This document shows, in pieces, positions 14,552 through 25,414 of a stretch of DNA of 64,000 nt. Source of the stretch: Gongronella butleri (taxonomy: Eukaryota; Mucoromycota; Mucoromycetes; Mucorales; Cunninghamellaceae); NCBI GenBank assembly GCA_025201375.1, contig JAIWZP010000062.1, positions 1 through 64,000 on the forward strand, given 5' to 3'. The notes beneath the pieces are model-generated. The model saw only the letters and a list, made by a program, of their open reading frames with translations, did not search any database and was not told where the DNA came from. The number at the start of each line of letters is the position of its first letter. Position 1 is the stretch's first letter. The translations under genes and the position numbers were made by a program.

Positions 14552-15828
14552 TCAAGCAACAAACAGGGGTAAAAAATATAGAAAAGAACAAAAAGGAAGA
14601 GAAAATGATAAAAAAAAAAAAAAAAGTTGGGCGATCACAAAAAGGCGAAACAAAAAAAAAAAAAAGTCGGATCTAGCTCCGCCTTTTCGGCCTCCGCTCA
14701 TTTATTGCCCCTTGATTGTCGCCATCCTGCGCTTTTTTTATTGCAAGATAAATGACAAGAAAAGTGATAGAATGCCGTGTAGAAAAGGAAGAAAAAGAAA
14801 AAGTATGTAATGCAAAGACGCGCAGAAATTGAGCTGTGCAAAAAAAAAAAAAGCACGGAAGCGATTATTCTGCAAAAAACGACATGCAGCCTCAATGCTT
14901 GTGTTCCCCTCCCAAAACAAGCGTCATGTGGTGTCACCTCGGAGAGGGCATGGCCGTGCCCACGCCTCCTTGTCACTCGACATCATGCAAAGTGTCTCTT
15001 TTTTTTTTTTTTTTTTCGCCATCCATGACGTACAGTACGTGCCTCAACGCGATGTTTTTTGACGCGTCTTGCATGTTTCTTTCTTTTTTTTTGTTTTTGT
15101 TGCTTTTGCTTCCAAAAAAAAGGCGCCGTCCGTGTCCTTTTTGCTTCTTTGTTTATTATGCAATGTCCATGTTTCCCGCTGTTTTTTTTTGTCCAGCTCG
15201 GCAACCTGGCATGTGGCACAAAAACAGGGAGGATTGTTTAGCGCGACTCAAAAAAAAAAAAAAAAAAAAAAAGCGCTGCAAGATGCAAAAAGTGAGATCA
15301 CGCCAAAAATGGCATGATCAACATTTTCCATTGGCAAATCACGCTTGTCAGGGGGGGCAACAGGGCAAACGAGCATCGAGATGAGCCTGGGCTCTGTTTG
15401 ATTCAAATGGCCCGAGAGTTGGCCAGCCATCTGTTACTGTTTGGCGGGTGAGAAAACGAACATGCATCTTGCCACAAGGGTATTTGCTAGGCCAACATCC
15501 TTTTCGACACACGGATGCTCCGTTTCACAGAAATGAAAATTTACTTGGGACGATCCGCTTACGATGCTTTGTGAACGACGGCAATGATAAAAAAAAAAAA
15601 AAAACGAGGACACGGGGATTTTTTTTTTTTTTTACTTTCAAAGCAGCTCCATGATCTCTTCTCTGCGCAAAAGGCCCTGTTGCCGCCGCCGCCCCCCTCT
15701 CCTCTTTGCTTCCGTCTCCGCCTCCCCCCCTTTTTTTTCTCACTCTTGCGCCCTCAGATCGCTCAATTCCCTTTTTTCTCTTCCTCTTTCTCATTGTTTG
15801 CCCCTCTTTTTTTGTTATTATTTCTTGG
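14552..15828. other. Divergent intergenic region (transporter / Pumilio gene)
   Basis: This gap of about 1.3 kb lies between two head-to-head genes. It is littered with A and T runs (14610-14665, 14997-15016, 15250-15272, 15588-15604). A pyrimidine-rich leader (15700-15825) precedes the Pumilio start. No coding sequence is recognised. Confidence 0.5.
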
Positions 15829-18253
15829 ATGTTGGCGACAAACGTCAATCTTAGCCACAAGGTGCATGTGCACGCGCATGCGACAGCGCATCATCATGCT
15901 CACGCTCACCACCATCATCATCATCACGAGCCGTCTGCTCAAGAAGCGCCGCGCGACTTGCCAAAATATGATTTGTTCAAATCGACGGCGCTGTTTCCCA
16001 ACAAGCAGCAGCAACAGCAGCAGATTGACTGGTCAAAAACGGCGACGCCTCACACCCATTATGGCAGCAGTAATAACAACAGAGACATGTCCGCCGCCTC
16101 GTCCCATGATCTCGGTGTACCAGCCTCTTATTCGCCTCAAGAGGACTCCGCCTTGTATAATGTAAGCGTGCATCGCCCTATTTTTTTTTCCGTCCGCGCC
16201 ATCCCCCAACTCGATCTCACCCCGCGTTTCCCTCCCTTTTTATCTTTTTTATCCTCTTTTATCTACTTTTTCCAGGACAATCCCTCGTATTCGTCAGATA
16301 TACTGATGCATCAGCTGAAGCAGGCAACAGAGCTCATCCAGCACCTGCGTCAACGCGTTGGCTTGCTCACCGACGAGGTGCAACAGGTACAAAAAGGAAA
16401 AAAAAGGCGGCGCTTCAACTGACGCATGATTTTCCATGCTTTGGTCACAGAAACAGCAGACGATTCAGACGCTGCAGCAGGCACTGACCGTCAAGGACAT
16501 CAAGCTAAAGGAGCAGACACATCGATACCTCAGTTTGAGTCAGATGATCTATTGCAATGGCAACAACAGCGCTCCCGCATTACAAGATCGTGCAAGCATG
16601 ATGATCGACAATACATCGGACAAAGCAGCACGCCCAAGGTGAGGCCCACCCATGAGACTCCTGAAAGTTGGATTTGAAGCGCCGTCTGTGCTCACACGCC
16701 CTTTTTTTGATTTTTTTTTTAAAAAAAAAAAAAAAAAAAAGCTACGCGCAAGAACTCGACATGATGCGAGGACGCTACGTCAACACGCCCCCACCCGACT
16801 CACCTGCCATTGTCATGGACCCTGCAACCAAGTGGCAGCCGCGTTTATCCATTGACGAGGTACAAAAAAAGCAGAAAAAAAGGGGGGAGGAATAAAGGTC
16901 GCCCCTTTTTTACATGTTTACTTTTTTTTTTTGCAGGGCGACAAAAAGATGGATTACAAGCGCCTTGCGATGGACAAGGGCTTCAATGTTGATTGGGATG
17001 TAAGTTTATTAAAAAAACCACAAATAAATTTCGCTTGCTTTGCCCTGAATCCGCCTTTTTTTTTTCTGTTTGCAGGTGCTCGTGCAGCGCATCACAAAGA
17101 ATGCTGACCAGCAGGCGTCGTTGTTTATGCAGCAAAAGCTCAAGGCATGCTCACCCGAGCAGAAGCAGGCCATCTTTTTTGCCGTTCGCAAAGACGCGTA
17201 CGCTCTCATGACCAATCGTTTTGGCAATTTTTTGGTCCAACGCCTTTTTGAGCTCGGCAGCCCGGACCAAATCCAAGCCCTCGCCAACGTCATGCTCGGC
17301 CATGTACTCACACTCACCTGCGAACCATTTGCCTGCCACGTCGTCCAAAAGGTACGACAAAACATGAAAAAATGCGAACTAAGATCGAAAAAAAACACCT
17401 CGTAGCTCATCTGTCTGTTTTTACTTCCTACAAGGCGCTCGACACGGTCAATGAAGAGACGCGGGCGGCCATTGTCAAGGAGCTGTGTCACAAGATCCCC
17501 GAAACAATCACGCACAAGTACGCGTGCCATGTTTGGCAGCGTGTTTTTGAGATCCGCTGGATCAACCACCCTGTCGCCGTCATGCAATACGTCCACCAGG
17601 CACTCAAAGGCAAGTGGACCAACGTCGCTCTTGATGAGACCGGCAGCCTCGTCATCCAAAACATTTTTGAAAGCATGGCAGAGACAGACAAGGTAAGAAA
17701 ACGACAATAGCCAACAGCAAGAAGAACGCGCTAATTCTTTTTTTTTTTTTTACACATTTAGCGACTTGTGCTCGATGAGATCCTGCGGCACATCAACGTG
17801 GTTGCCAAGGGACAATGGGGCAATTGGGTGATTCAGCACATTTTGGAACAAGCGGAGCAGCGCAAGGATCGCGAGTTTGCATTTGATGCCGTGCTCAACT
17901 GCGGAATCGAGCTCAGCATGGACCAGTATGCATCCAAAGTGGTGGAAAAGGCACTCAGCATTGGTGGGCCTTGCTACATGGAGAAATTCATCCACCACAT
18001 CACCACTGAAAGCCGCTCGCACCGTCCGCGCATTGCACTCATCGATATTGCGTCTGACCAGTATGGCAATTATGTCGTGCAGTGGATCATCAACAATGCG
18101 CCCGAGGAGCACAAGGTCAATGTGTGTCGCCTCATCAAACGCCACATGGTCTCCCTCCGCAGCTCAAAATACGGCCAGCGCGTCGCCTTTTTGGTTGACA
18201 AGACCCTAAAGTCACAGGATGCCATCACTACCTACCCGACATCCACAGGCTGA
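15829..18253 (+). CDS. Pumilio/PUF-family RNA-binding protein
   Basis: About eight exons give a protein of roughly 620 residues. The N-terminus is His- and Gln-rich (HAHAHHHHHHHE, QQQQQQ). A Gln-rich coiled coil follows (ATELIQHLRQRVGLLTDEVQ). Eight PUF repeats cover the C-terminal 370 residues. Their recognition helices read NRFGNFLVQ, EPFACHVVQ, HKYACHVWQ, DETGSLVIQ, GQWGNWVIQ, DQYASKVVE, DQYGNYVVQ, and a degenerate last KYGQRVAF. PUF proteins bind 3' UTRs and repress or localise mRNAs. The N/Q, S/E and N/Q triads that read U, G and U are kept in the three consecutive repeats before the degenerate last one, while the middle repeats are unusual. The start follows a pyrimidine-rich leader; an upstream ATG at 15706 would add a hydrophobic stretch and is unlikely. 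Confidence 0.9.
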
Positions 18254-18859
18254 CGGCTGAAATCGTCTCGCTTTCTCTTTCTCCACCCCTCTTCTCCCCC
18301 CCCTTTTTTTCAAATTTCCCTATCATCCTACCTTCTCACTACTATCCTTCATGTTCACTTTTTTAATGTTTTCTTGTCAGTTTCTTTTTCTCTGTCTCTC
18401 TGTCTCTCGATCCACCACCGCGTTATTTCAGTTGCATATGTCTTTTTTTTTGTTCTCATATCTACATTACAATCTACATTATCGTCACGACCCCCCTCCC
18501 GTCCTCCATCTCTGTCCAGGTTTGCCTCGTCTTATCTTGGTTTTTATCTCTCCTCTCCATCCCCCTTTTTCGTTGCATCCATCTTGACGTCCCATTTGTT
18601 TTTGTTACTCTGATCTGTTCTTCAATCCTCTTCACAAGTTTGACATACAATAAATGTGTATGTTGTTTTTTTTTCAATTAAACTTGCCAATTTAACGCCT
18701 TATCTCGATACCTAGAAGATTGAAAAAAATTCTCTTCGCTATAATTGATAATTTTTTGGTGTACTTTATTTTCCATTTATTAATGTTTGATGACTTTCTC
18801 TACAGTATCCTGTCGTGGTGGATCATAGGTACAGTACACGTCACGAAAAAGCACAAATT

Positions 18860-19950
18860 TGCCATTAAAAAGCGGAAAGAGCCGAAAGAAGACTTTTTTC
18901 GACTTTGGCGGCCTGCTGTGCCACCAGAAACTTTTTTACAGCCTGCTCGCCCGCCAAGGAAATCTGCGTCACGGCGTACAGTACGTAAACTACCGGTATG
19001 GCTCAGTGTTCAAGACGGACCCGCCCGATTTTTTTTTTTGCTCCCGAAAATGCCAAAAACCTTCTATTTGTACTACTGTATTTTGCATTCATCTGGTCAT
19101 CTGCATGGTCGACCCCGCTCAAAAATAGCCCCATCGAATTCAGCGCAAAATTTGCAGCAAAAAAGCTTAAACCCGCAAAGCACTACGACCACTTTTGAAA
19201 AATTCAGGGGTCACTCAGGGGTCACACATTTCAATCTCAGAAATGCCTAATTTGGATTTTTTCGAACTCCGAGTGATCAATGCATCTCAAACAGGTAACT
19301 TCGACGATTTGCTATTGGCTGATAAAATGACAGGTCGCGCCAGCGTAAGAAAAAAGCCCAAAGAGTGACGCATGAACGGCGATCGACTAAGAAAAGTGCT
19401 TACTTTGGTCAGGATTTTTTTGCAAAATTTAAGGTTTGACACATCCAAATTAAGGTGTGTGGATTGCATGGATTTATTTTTTGTACTGTATTTTTTTATT
19501 TTTTTTAAATGTGATGATTGGGCTGCAGCCTGGTGAAATGATCGATGCAAAAAGTCAAACCCCAAGCTAGCGCGCTGCAAGTCATCCCATTAGATGCTTT
19601 GCCCCCCTGTTTGTTAGTAAAACTGGCATAAAATCACAGGTTTATTAGACCGTTGTCGAGCAAACAGCGATCTAAGATTTTGATGGAAAAGTGAAATTTC
19701 TCTGCGAGTTTTAGCCATCCATCGATGAAACTGGTGTCATTCGATAAAGATGCAAGAGGCACCTTCGACACGTTAAAAGCGCCGCGTGTTGTCTAATCCG
19801 TTGCTGAGAACATCGAAATCAAAAATTTTTGTAATGTTTGGACGGCTTTCACAAGCGTACAAAGGTCATGTATCGGCGAAAAAACCATTCCAGAAATGAC
19901 GTCCGAGCCTGTCTCTCTCGAATGGTACCAGTTTCATCCTGATACACAAA
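18860..19950 (-). repeat. Dispersed ~1 kb element, copy 1 (coding relic on minus strand)
   Basis: This copy aligns by eye along nearly its whole length with 56,980-57,990, in the same orientation. Shared stretches include cgaattcagcgcaaaatttg, gagtgacgcatgaacggcga and tttattagaccgttgtcgag. Read on the minus strand it encodes, with stops, the same protein fragment as the copy at 57.6-57.96 kb (FNVSK...LASLSNDTSF, then LKLAEKFHFSIKI). It therefore looks like a decayed coding sequence rather than simple noncoding repeat. Confidence 0.75.
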
Positions 19951-20097
19951 ATATTTCAAGTGCCCACCGCTGAATCTGGGGAAAATATTGATATTTTGAG
20001 TTACAGTATCATACAGTACTGTTGTACGTATGTACACCTGCATAAGGAGCACTCAACCGACGACCTCGCACCACCGGGTATGATAACCTTTGTGGAC

Positions 20098-20460
20098 AAA
20101 AACTGACGCGTGCTATCATTTTGGTGCTCGAAGCATCGGTGCTATACAACACAAAAAAGCACACATTTAGCTTTTTAACACCAAGCAAAATGCGTGCTAT
20201 TCAGATTTTGGCAGCCTGCTGTGCCTCCAGAAATTTTTTTACTGCCTGCTCGCCTGCCAATGAATCCTGTGTCACAACGCAAACCATAAGCCCAGCGCCC
20301 AAGACAGACCCGCCTGATTTTTTTTTGAACTCGAAAATGCCAAGAACCTCATATTTATAATGTTTTGCGTTCGCCTCGCCATCTGCATGGTCTACCCCCG
20401 CTTAAAAATAACCGCATGGCATTCAGCGCAAGATAATCAACAAAAAAGCTTGAAGCACCA
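20098..20460. repeat. Dispersed element, copy 2 (partial)
   Basis: This is a shorter copy matching the left part of the element: gattttggcagcctgctgtg, cctccagaaatttttttact, gacccgcctgattttttttt and catctgcatggtctac all recur at 18.9-19.1 kb and 56.98-57.16 kb. Its left edge, aactgacgcgt, also matches 56.87 kb. It stops before the gagtgacgcatgaacgg part. Confidence 0.7.
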
Positions 20461-21417
20461 CAGCGCTACCAACGTCGATATTGCAGGAAAGCTTTGGTAA
20501 AATGGTATGAGGTCAAAGAAAAGGTGATCTTTTTGTCCATTTTGAACGTGCGATTTATAAAGCAAAGAAGGTCGTACTGCTTTCTTTCCTTCTGTCAAGT
20601 TATGCCGTCGAGCAATTTATTCTGGTGGTTACAGGTGCATGATTCTGCGACGCGCTCTCGCAATGCCATTCGCTTACAAAGTTTAACATATAACTGATGT
20701 CTGCTAGTCACTCAATAATAAGAGCCTGCAACGTTTTGGCGTTTTGTTTTCTTTAAGATTTCATTCTTCATCTTTTTGTCGCGCTCAAGCACCCTGTATT
20801 GTTTTGTGGATATTTAGGTAATTCAAATTAAAATAAACAGTATAATGGGTTTGAATGTACACCGACGGTGTCCATTCTCATGGCCATGCAAAAGTCAAAT
20901 GTCATCCTATCGCGTCTCTGCCACCTGTTGCTGTTTCATCCATGCCGCACACAGTTTTCCTGAGTAATAGTCAGATTCATGCAAAATGGCATTTTTGGAC
21001 AAACAAGCGAGTAAAAGTCCGGATTTAATTTTTTCTCTGAGAACTGGGATACCAAGGAGGAGCCATACAGAAGCATTAGATATAGCAAGCAAGAGCGCAG
21101 CATACGCCAAAATAAAATAATAATATGCCTATTGATACCAACCGACGCTTTTTCACGAGAATTATAACGTATTGTTTCAGGCCAGCTGAATATGATGGTC
21201 AAGCGTTATCATCGCCCCTTGCTGCTTGAACCACTGCCGCGAAAAGGAAATGAATTGGCAATGACATTACTGATTTCTTGGCTAGCATTATAATCATTTT
21301 ACGCAAGAGCCGTCTGTTTATTTGAATTGGGGAAATAGCAACATTTAGACCTGGTTGTTCGCCAACAAGGAAAAACCTCTGTTTTTCTTGTTACTGTATA
21401 CATGAGTCAAGCATTCA

Positions 21418-22009
21418 TCATTGTCGTAAGGATTGCTTTAGAGTGAGACGATAACGGCCAAAAGCGGCTTCTCCTACCAGGATGCCAATGACGACAACAA
21501 GCAAATAGGCACCATTGCCGGTGACGACCACGAGCATCAGCAAAAAGTTGCAAAGTGCTTCAAGAGCTGCCAGCAGTCCATGAAACGGATCGTACCCCCA
21601 CGAAAACGAGATGATTTGCGGTGCGTCCCATGCGGGAGCAAACTCAAAACCGGCTTCCTCACGTTTAAAATCATCCTACAATTACAAAAAGACGCGTTAG
21701 TTGCCGTTAGGTGAGAAAAAGCAATTATTTGTTGCTTACAATGAGACAACCAGAGGCAGATGAGGTTGTGGGTAGCACGATGGCGTAGCGTCGTGCGTGC
21801 CATGCTAAGCAGTACATGTCAACAGCGACAATGCCGCGCGTGGCAATGGCAAAAAGAAAGAGGCCGATGCATGCACCAATGTAGCCCGGCTCGCCGTCGG
21901 CCACCCAGGTTGTCTGCCACACGGCATCGGCCGCTGTCGACCAGCGCATTGTACCCAAGGGCATTGCATCACTCAACGAGGCGTTCATGGCTTTTGCAAG
22001 ATGCGACAT
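21418..22009 (-). CDS. Ctr-family copper transporter, divergent
   Basis: Two exons (21740-22009, 21418-21675) give 175 residues with three transmembrane segments, the Ctr layout. The first segment follows a typical lead-in (AADAVWQTTWVADGEPGYIG, then ACIGLFLFAIATRGIVAV). The second is NFLLMLVVVTGNGAYLL and the third VVVIGILVGEAAFGRY, with the G-x-x-x-G helix-packing motif. Ctr proteins are trimeric Cu(I) channels of the plasma or vacuolar membrane. The pore motif M-x-x-x-M is reduced to M-L-V-V-V here, so the second methionine is lost. Upstream in-frame sequence exists, and a tttttctag acceptor-like site sits just before the ATG, so an extra 5' exon is possible. The ferric-reductase-like gene is about 1.1 kb away on the same strand. 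Confidence 0.8.
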
Positions 22010-23122
22010 TCTAGAAAAAGGGAAGAAAAAAGAAGCAAAACACAGCACCAAAAAAAAAAAAAACCAAAATGACGGAGCAGTTCGCCCCTGATCGATGATC
22101 TCGGGCTCTCCTTGACCCCACTTTTTGTTTGTTGTTGCGCCAAAAAAAGCAGGGTTCAAATGACGTGATGAGAAATTTTGATCTGATTACCACACCAAGT
22201 ATCGTAAACAATGAGGCCATCATGTGTTCCTTGTTTTCCAATCTTGTTTACTTTTTCCCAATGGCTAGATCGTGATAATGCCTTGCTTATGACACGCGCA
22301 AAAGGTAAAAAACAATTTAAGACTTGAAACCAACACAATGTCACCCGCTTTGCTCGTAAGACACACCCATCGAGCGCAAGGCAAAGACTATTGTGAGTCA
22401 TGCGTGACAAATCATGGAGATCACGGAGAGTGTGCACGACCGTGGCTCGCGTCACAAATCACAAACACGCTTTTGAATGCTTTCGCCCTCCATTTTTTTT
22501 TTTTTTTTTTTTTTTGCTTGTGTGATTGCTTGATTGCCGCGCCTACAATCACAGACACGCGTTCACAGCCAAGACATTGTGTTTGCGTGGTTCGAGCATG
22601 CAATTACACGCACCTTGCCAATAAATGCGACAAATTGGCTGTATTTGCTGTTTTGATCCGCCCACGCAACCTGCCAAGTTTGCGCCAAATCGCTTTGTGC
22701 GACCTGGCCCCCCCTTTTTGGTGCAAATTTTGCTAGAAAAGGGAATACAGAGATTTGGATCGAGGGCGCGCCAGCTTGCTCTACGATACTCTTTGTTTAT
22801 TATTATTATTGGTGTCGGGCCATTGAAAATTTGGCACTGATTTACTCCACTTTGCGCGTTGTTTCGATCTGTATGCATGGTCGTACAATATTGCGTGTCG
22901 GCACCTGAATCAATGGCCTTTGGCGCTGCTAAAGGCCCATGACGTCAGGTGACATTTTGATTCAGAAAATCGACCGTGACACGAGGCAAGATTATGCGAG
23001 CAGGTCGGATGTCTGTGCCTGGGACAAAAACAAAAACTATTGTAGGTCAGTGCTGAGCATCACAATGGGTAGATTTCATACTTCATCGTGGATGCGCGTT
23101 CTTTATTTTAAAATAATGTTTT
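22010..23122. other. Intergenic stretch; nothing recognised
   Basis: This lies between the Ctr-type gene start and the 3' end of the ferric-reductase-like gene. It contains a T run (22493-22515) and short frames without family resemblance. Confidence 0.5.
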
Positions 23123-23260
23123 TCATTGAAAAGATTCGGTGTAAAGCGACACTGCATACGATTGCTTGAGCGGCAGGCGTGCCACCGCATTTTTAAACAC
23201 GCTGTTGAACGTTGGCGGACCACACGCTAGCACAAAAAAAAAAAAAAGGCGGATGACGTG

Positions 23261-23306
<46 letters not shown>

Positions 23307-25023
23307 GTGACCCGGGCGTTTGTCGCGCGTTTTTCTTTTCTGATTTTTTTTGGGGAGGGCGATTTTGCTTACCAAAGAGACCGATGGTGTCACCCAATGG
23401 CACATGGGCGAGGTAGCGCATTGGATCGACGCGCGCGCAAATCGGGCGCAGGCCGTCCGTTGCGTGACTGACGCCGGTGCTGCTTGTCGTGGTGTCGCAG
23501 GACTTCTCGGACGGCGCGGCGCCTTCATTTGAGGACTTTTCGTCGATGGTGTGATAGCTGTCGCGATTTTCTTGGTGTCCAAAGGTCGGCAATGGCGTGA
23601 ATGGGAGAGTTTGACCCATTTCGGTGGCTTCCAAGGCAGCCAATTCCTCTTGGGGCCCCGTGTAGTGCAGGGCAAGGTGCATGGTTGGTAAATGTGGATA
23701 TGTAGTACGTGCTTGGGCAAAGGCAGCGCGGTGCGCAGCCAATTCAGTGGCAAAGCAAGCAAAATCTTGTGGGCGACGCACCGACCAGACGAAATGGAAA
23801 GAGTGTGTACGCAAAAGACGCGATTCCTCTGTCGGATCCATTGCGACGCATTGCATGTAATCGATCAATTGACGCAGCAGACGCATGCCAAAAGTGACGC
23901 CAGCACCACCCATGGCCAGGACGATGCGGTCGTGCTGGTGCAGCATGGTTTGTGGGAGAGTTGTAGCCCATTCGCGACCACATGGACCCACCATGAAAGC
24001 GTGGATGGTCAATTGGTCGAATTCGCCAGCAAGTGCATTTAGTCTTTTGGTGAAATTGCCTCGGACCATGGCCATGACCTCGATTTCCGTATTTCCCACA
24101 TCAAAACTGGTGCTTGTGATGGTGAATGGATGCCATTGGAACCACGACAGCTGCGGGATGCACAAATAGACATGTTGCCCTGGGTGGTGGCGGATGGGTG
24201 TGAGGAGAGTGAGCCGAGTGCATGTGGCCGCGGTGCCTGTGGCGCGCAATCTTGCTCTGGCGACACGACTTTGCACAAACCAAGTGGCCAACACGTTCAT
24301 GGAGTAGCAGATCAACCCCACGGCAAAGTAGCGCATTGCATATGGCGAATGCTTGGCAATGGTGCCCAAAAAAATGAGTGCAGCAACGTGAGTTGCAAGA
24401 AACACTTCAAATTGGCGATTGCGCACAATGGGAAGGCTACCGACAAACACGACAAGCAGCGACAGGTACGCAATGAACCCTGTTTGGACTTTGGTCGACG
24501 TCGCTAGCGCCGACGCCACATGGCCCTTTTTCGTGATTTGGTAAAAGATGGGCGCCATATGCAACGTGGCCGTACATACCATGCACCAGCCCAAAAACCG
24601 ATGCATCCAATTGAGTCGTCGCGCAGACATCCCCGTCAGCAAGTGCAGCGCAGAATACTTGCCTGTCGCGCACAACAAAAACGGCACCATTGCAATTGTG
24701 ATGAAACCAGCACGGGAGCTTTCTTCGCTATAGTCATTCGCCACAAAGAGCACAGGAACGAGCACCGTCAGTACCGCCACCGCCACCAAGAGCGCGCCAA
24801 AAGGCGGCAAAAAGGTTGGCGCCAATTCACGCGAGCACGCGTTTGTGATCCACCGATCCACGCGCCGCCATTGCGCCAATACCCCGCCACCAAAGCGAGC
24901 GCCATGATGACTCTTGACAAGCACCGCGTGCCGCACCATCAACAGTGCGATAATAAATGCAAAGACGCCACAAAACGTCTGGGAATACACCTCATTTTCA
25001 TCATAAGACGTGTCGACGGCCAT
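23123..25023 (-). CDS. Ferric reductase-like transmembrane oxidoreductase (FRE/NOX superfamily)
   Basis: A long exon (23373-25023) and a short last exon (23123-23226) give 584 residues. Several helices precede a ferric-reductase heme domain; candidate heme-ligand histidines lie in LNWMHRFLGWCMVCTATLHM and in VFLATHVAALIFLGTIAKH. The FAD site is WHPFTITS, the NAD(P)H site MGGAGVTFGMRLL, and the last exon supplies the family's closing CGPPTFN cysteine motif. Such enzymes pass electrons from NADPH through FAD and two hemes to Fe(III) or Cu(II) outside, or to O2. Iron/copper reductase is the better guess than NADPH oxidase, as there is no NOX-like regulatory segment. The single intron carries a T run of about 40 nt and interrupts immediately before the CGP motif. 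Confidence 0.9.
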
Positions 25024-25414
25024 GGTTTTTTTTTTTTTTAGAAAAAGTGTAAAAAAGGGAAAAGAAAGACAAAAAAAGGGAAAAAGGGAGGGGGTGAGTG
25101 GGCGTGCTGAAAACATTATTGATCAATGATGCGTGCCACACGCTGATTCACAAATAATAACAAGCTGATCTGGGCCCTGAAATAGCACAAAAAGGGAAAA
25201 TCGAGAGATCATGCGATCACAGGCAGGCCAACTTTTTCTTTTCTGGCCATCCCTACCCTTGTCACACGTTTGCGCACACAAGTAGTGCAGTGTATGTCTA
25301 ATCTGTCGTGCCTTTTGCACTCAATTAGACCCATCCGTAATGAAGAACAAAACAAAAAGATCAATTTAATGGTACAATTTCTTGGCAGAGCCGTCAATGA
25401 GGACGATGACGCGT
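25024..25414. other. Short intergenic gap
   Basis: This gap of 391 bp separates the 5' end of the ferric-reductase-like gene from the 3' end of the amine oxidase. It holds a purine-rich leader (25035-25095) and nothing else recognisable. Confidence 0.5.

Larger units (their letters stand above)
18254..21417. other. Gene-poor region carrying dispersed repeat copies
   Basis: After a pyrimidine-rich 3' flank of the Pumilio gene (18254-18660) there is no recognisable gene until the Ctr-type gene. Most of 18.86-19.95 kb and 20.1-20.46 kb is repeat-derived, described separately. 20.5-21.4 kb holds only short non-conserved frames. Confidence 0.55.

Noticed and set aside
21418..25023. A metal-uptake gene cluster of Ctr-type transporter plus ferric reductase
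   Set aside because: They are adjacent and functionally compatible, but no multicopper oxidase, permease or shared regulatory site is visible, so co-regulation is only a possibility.
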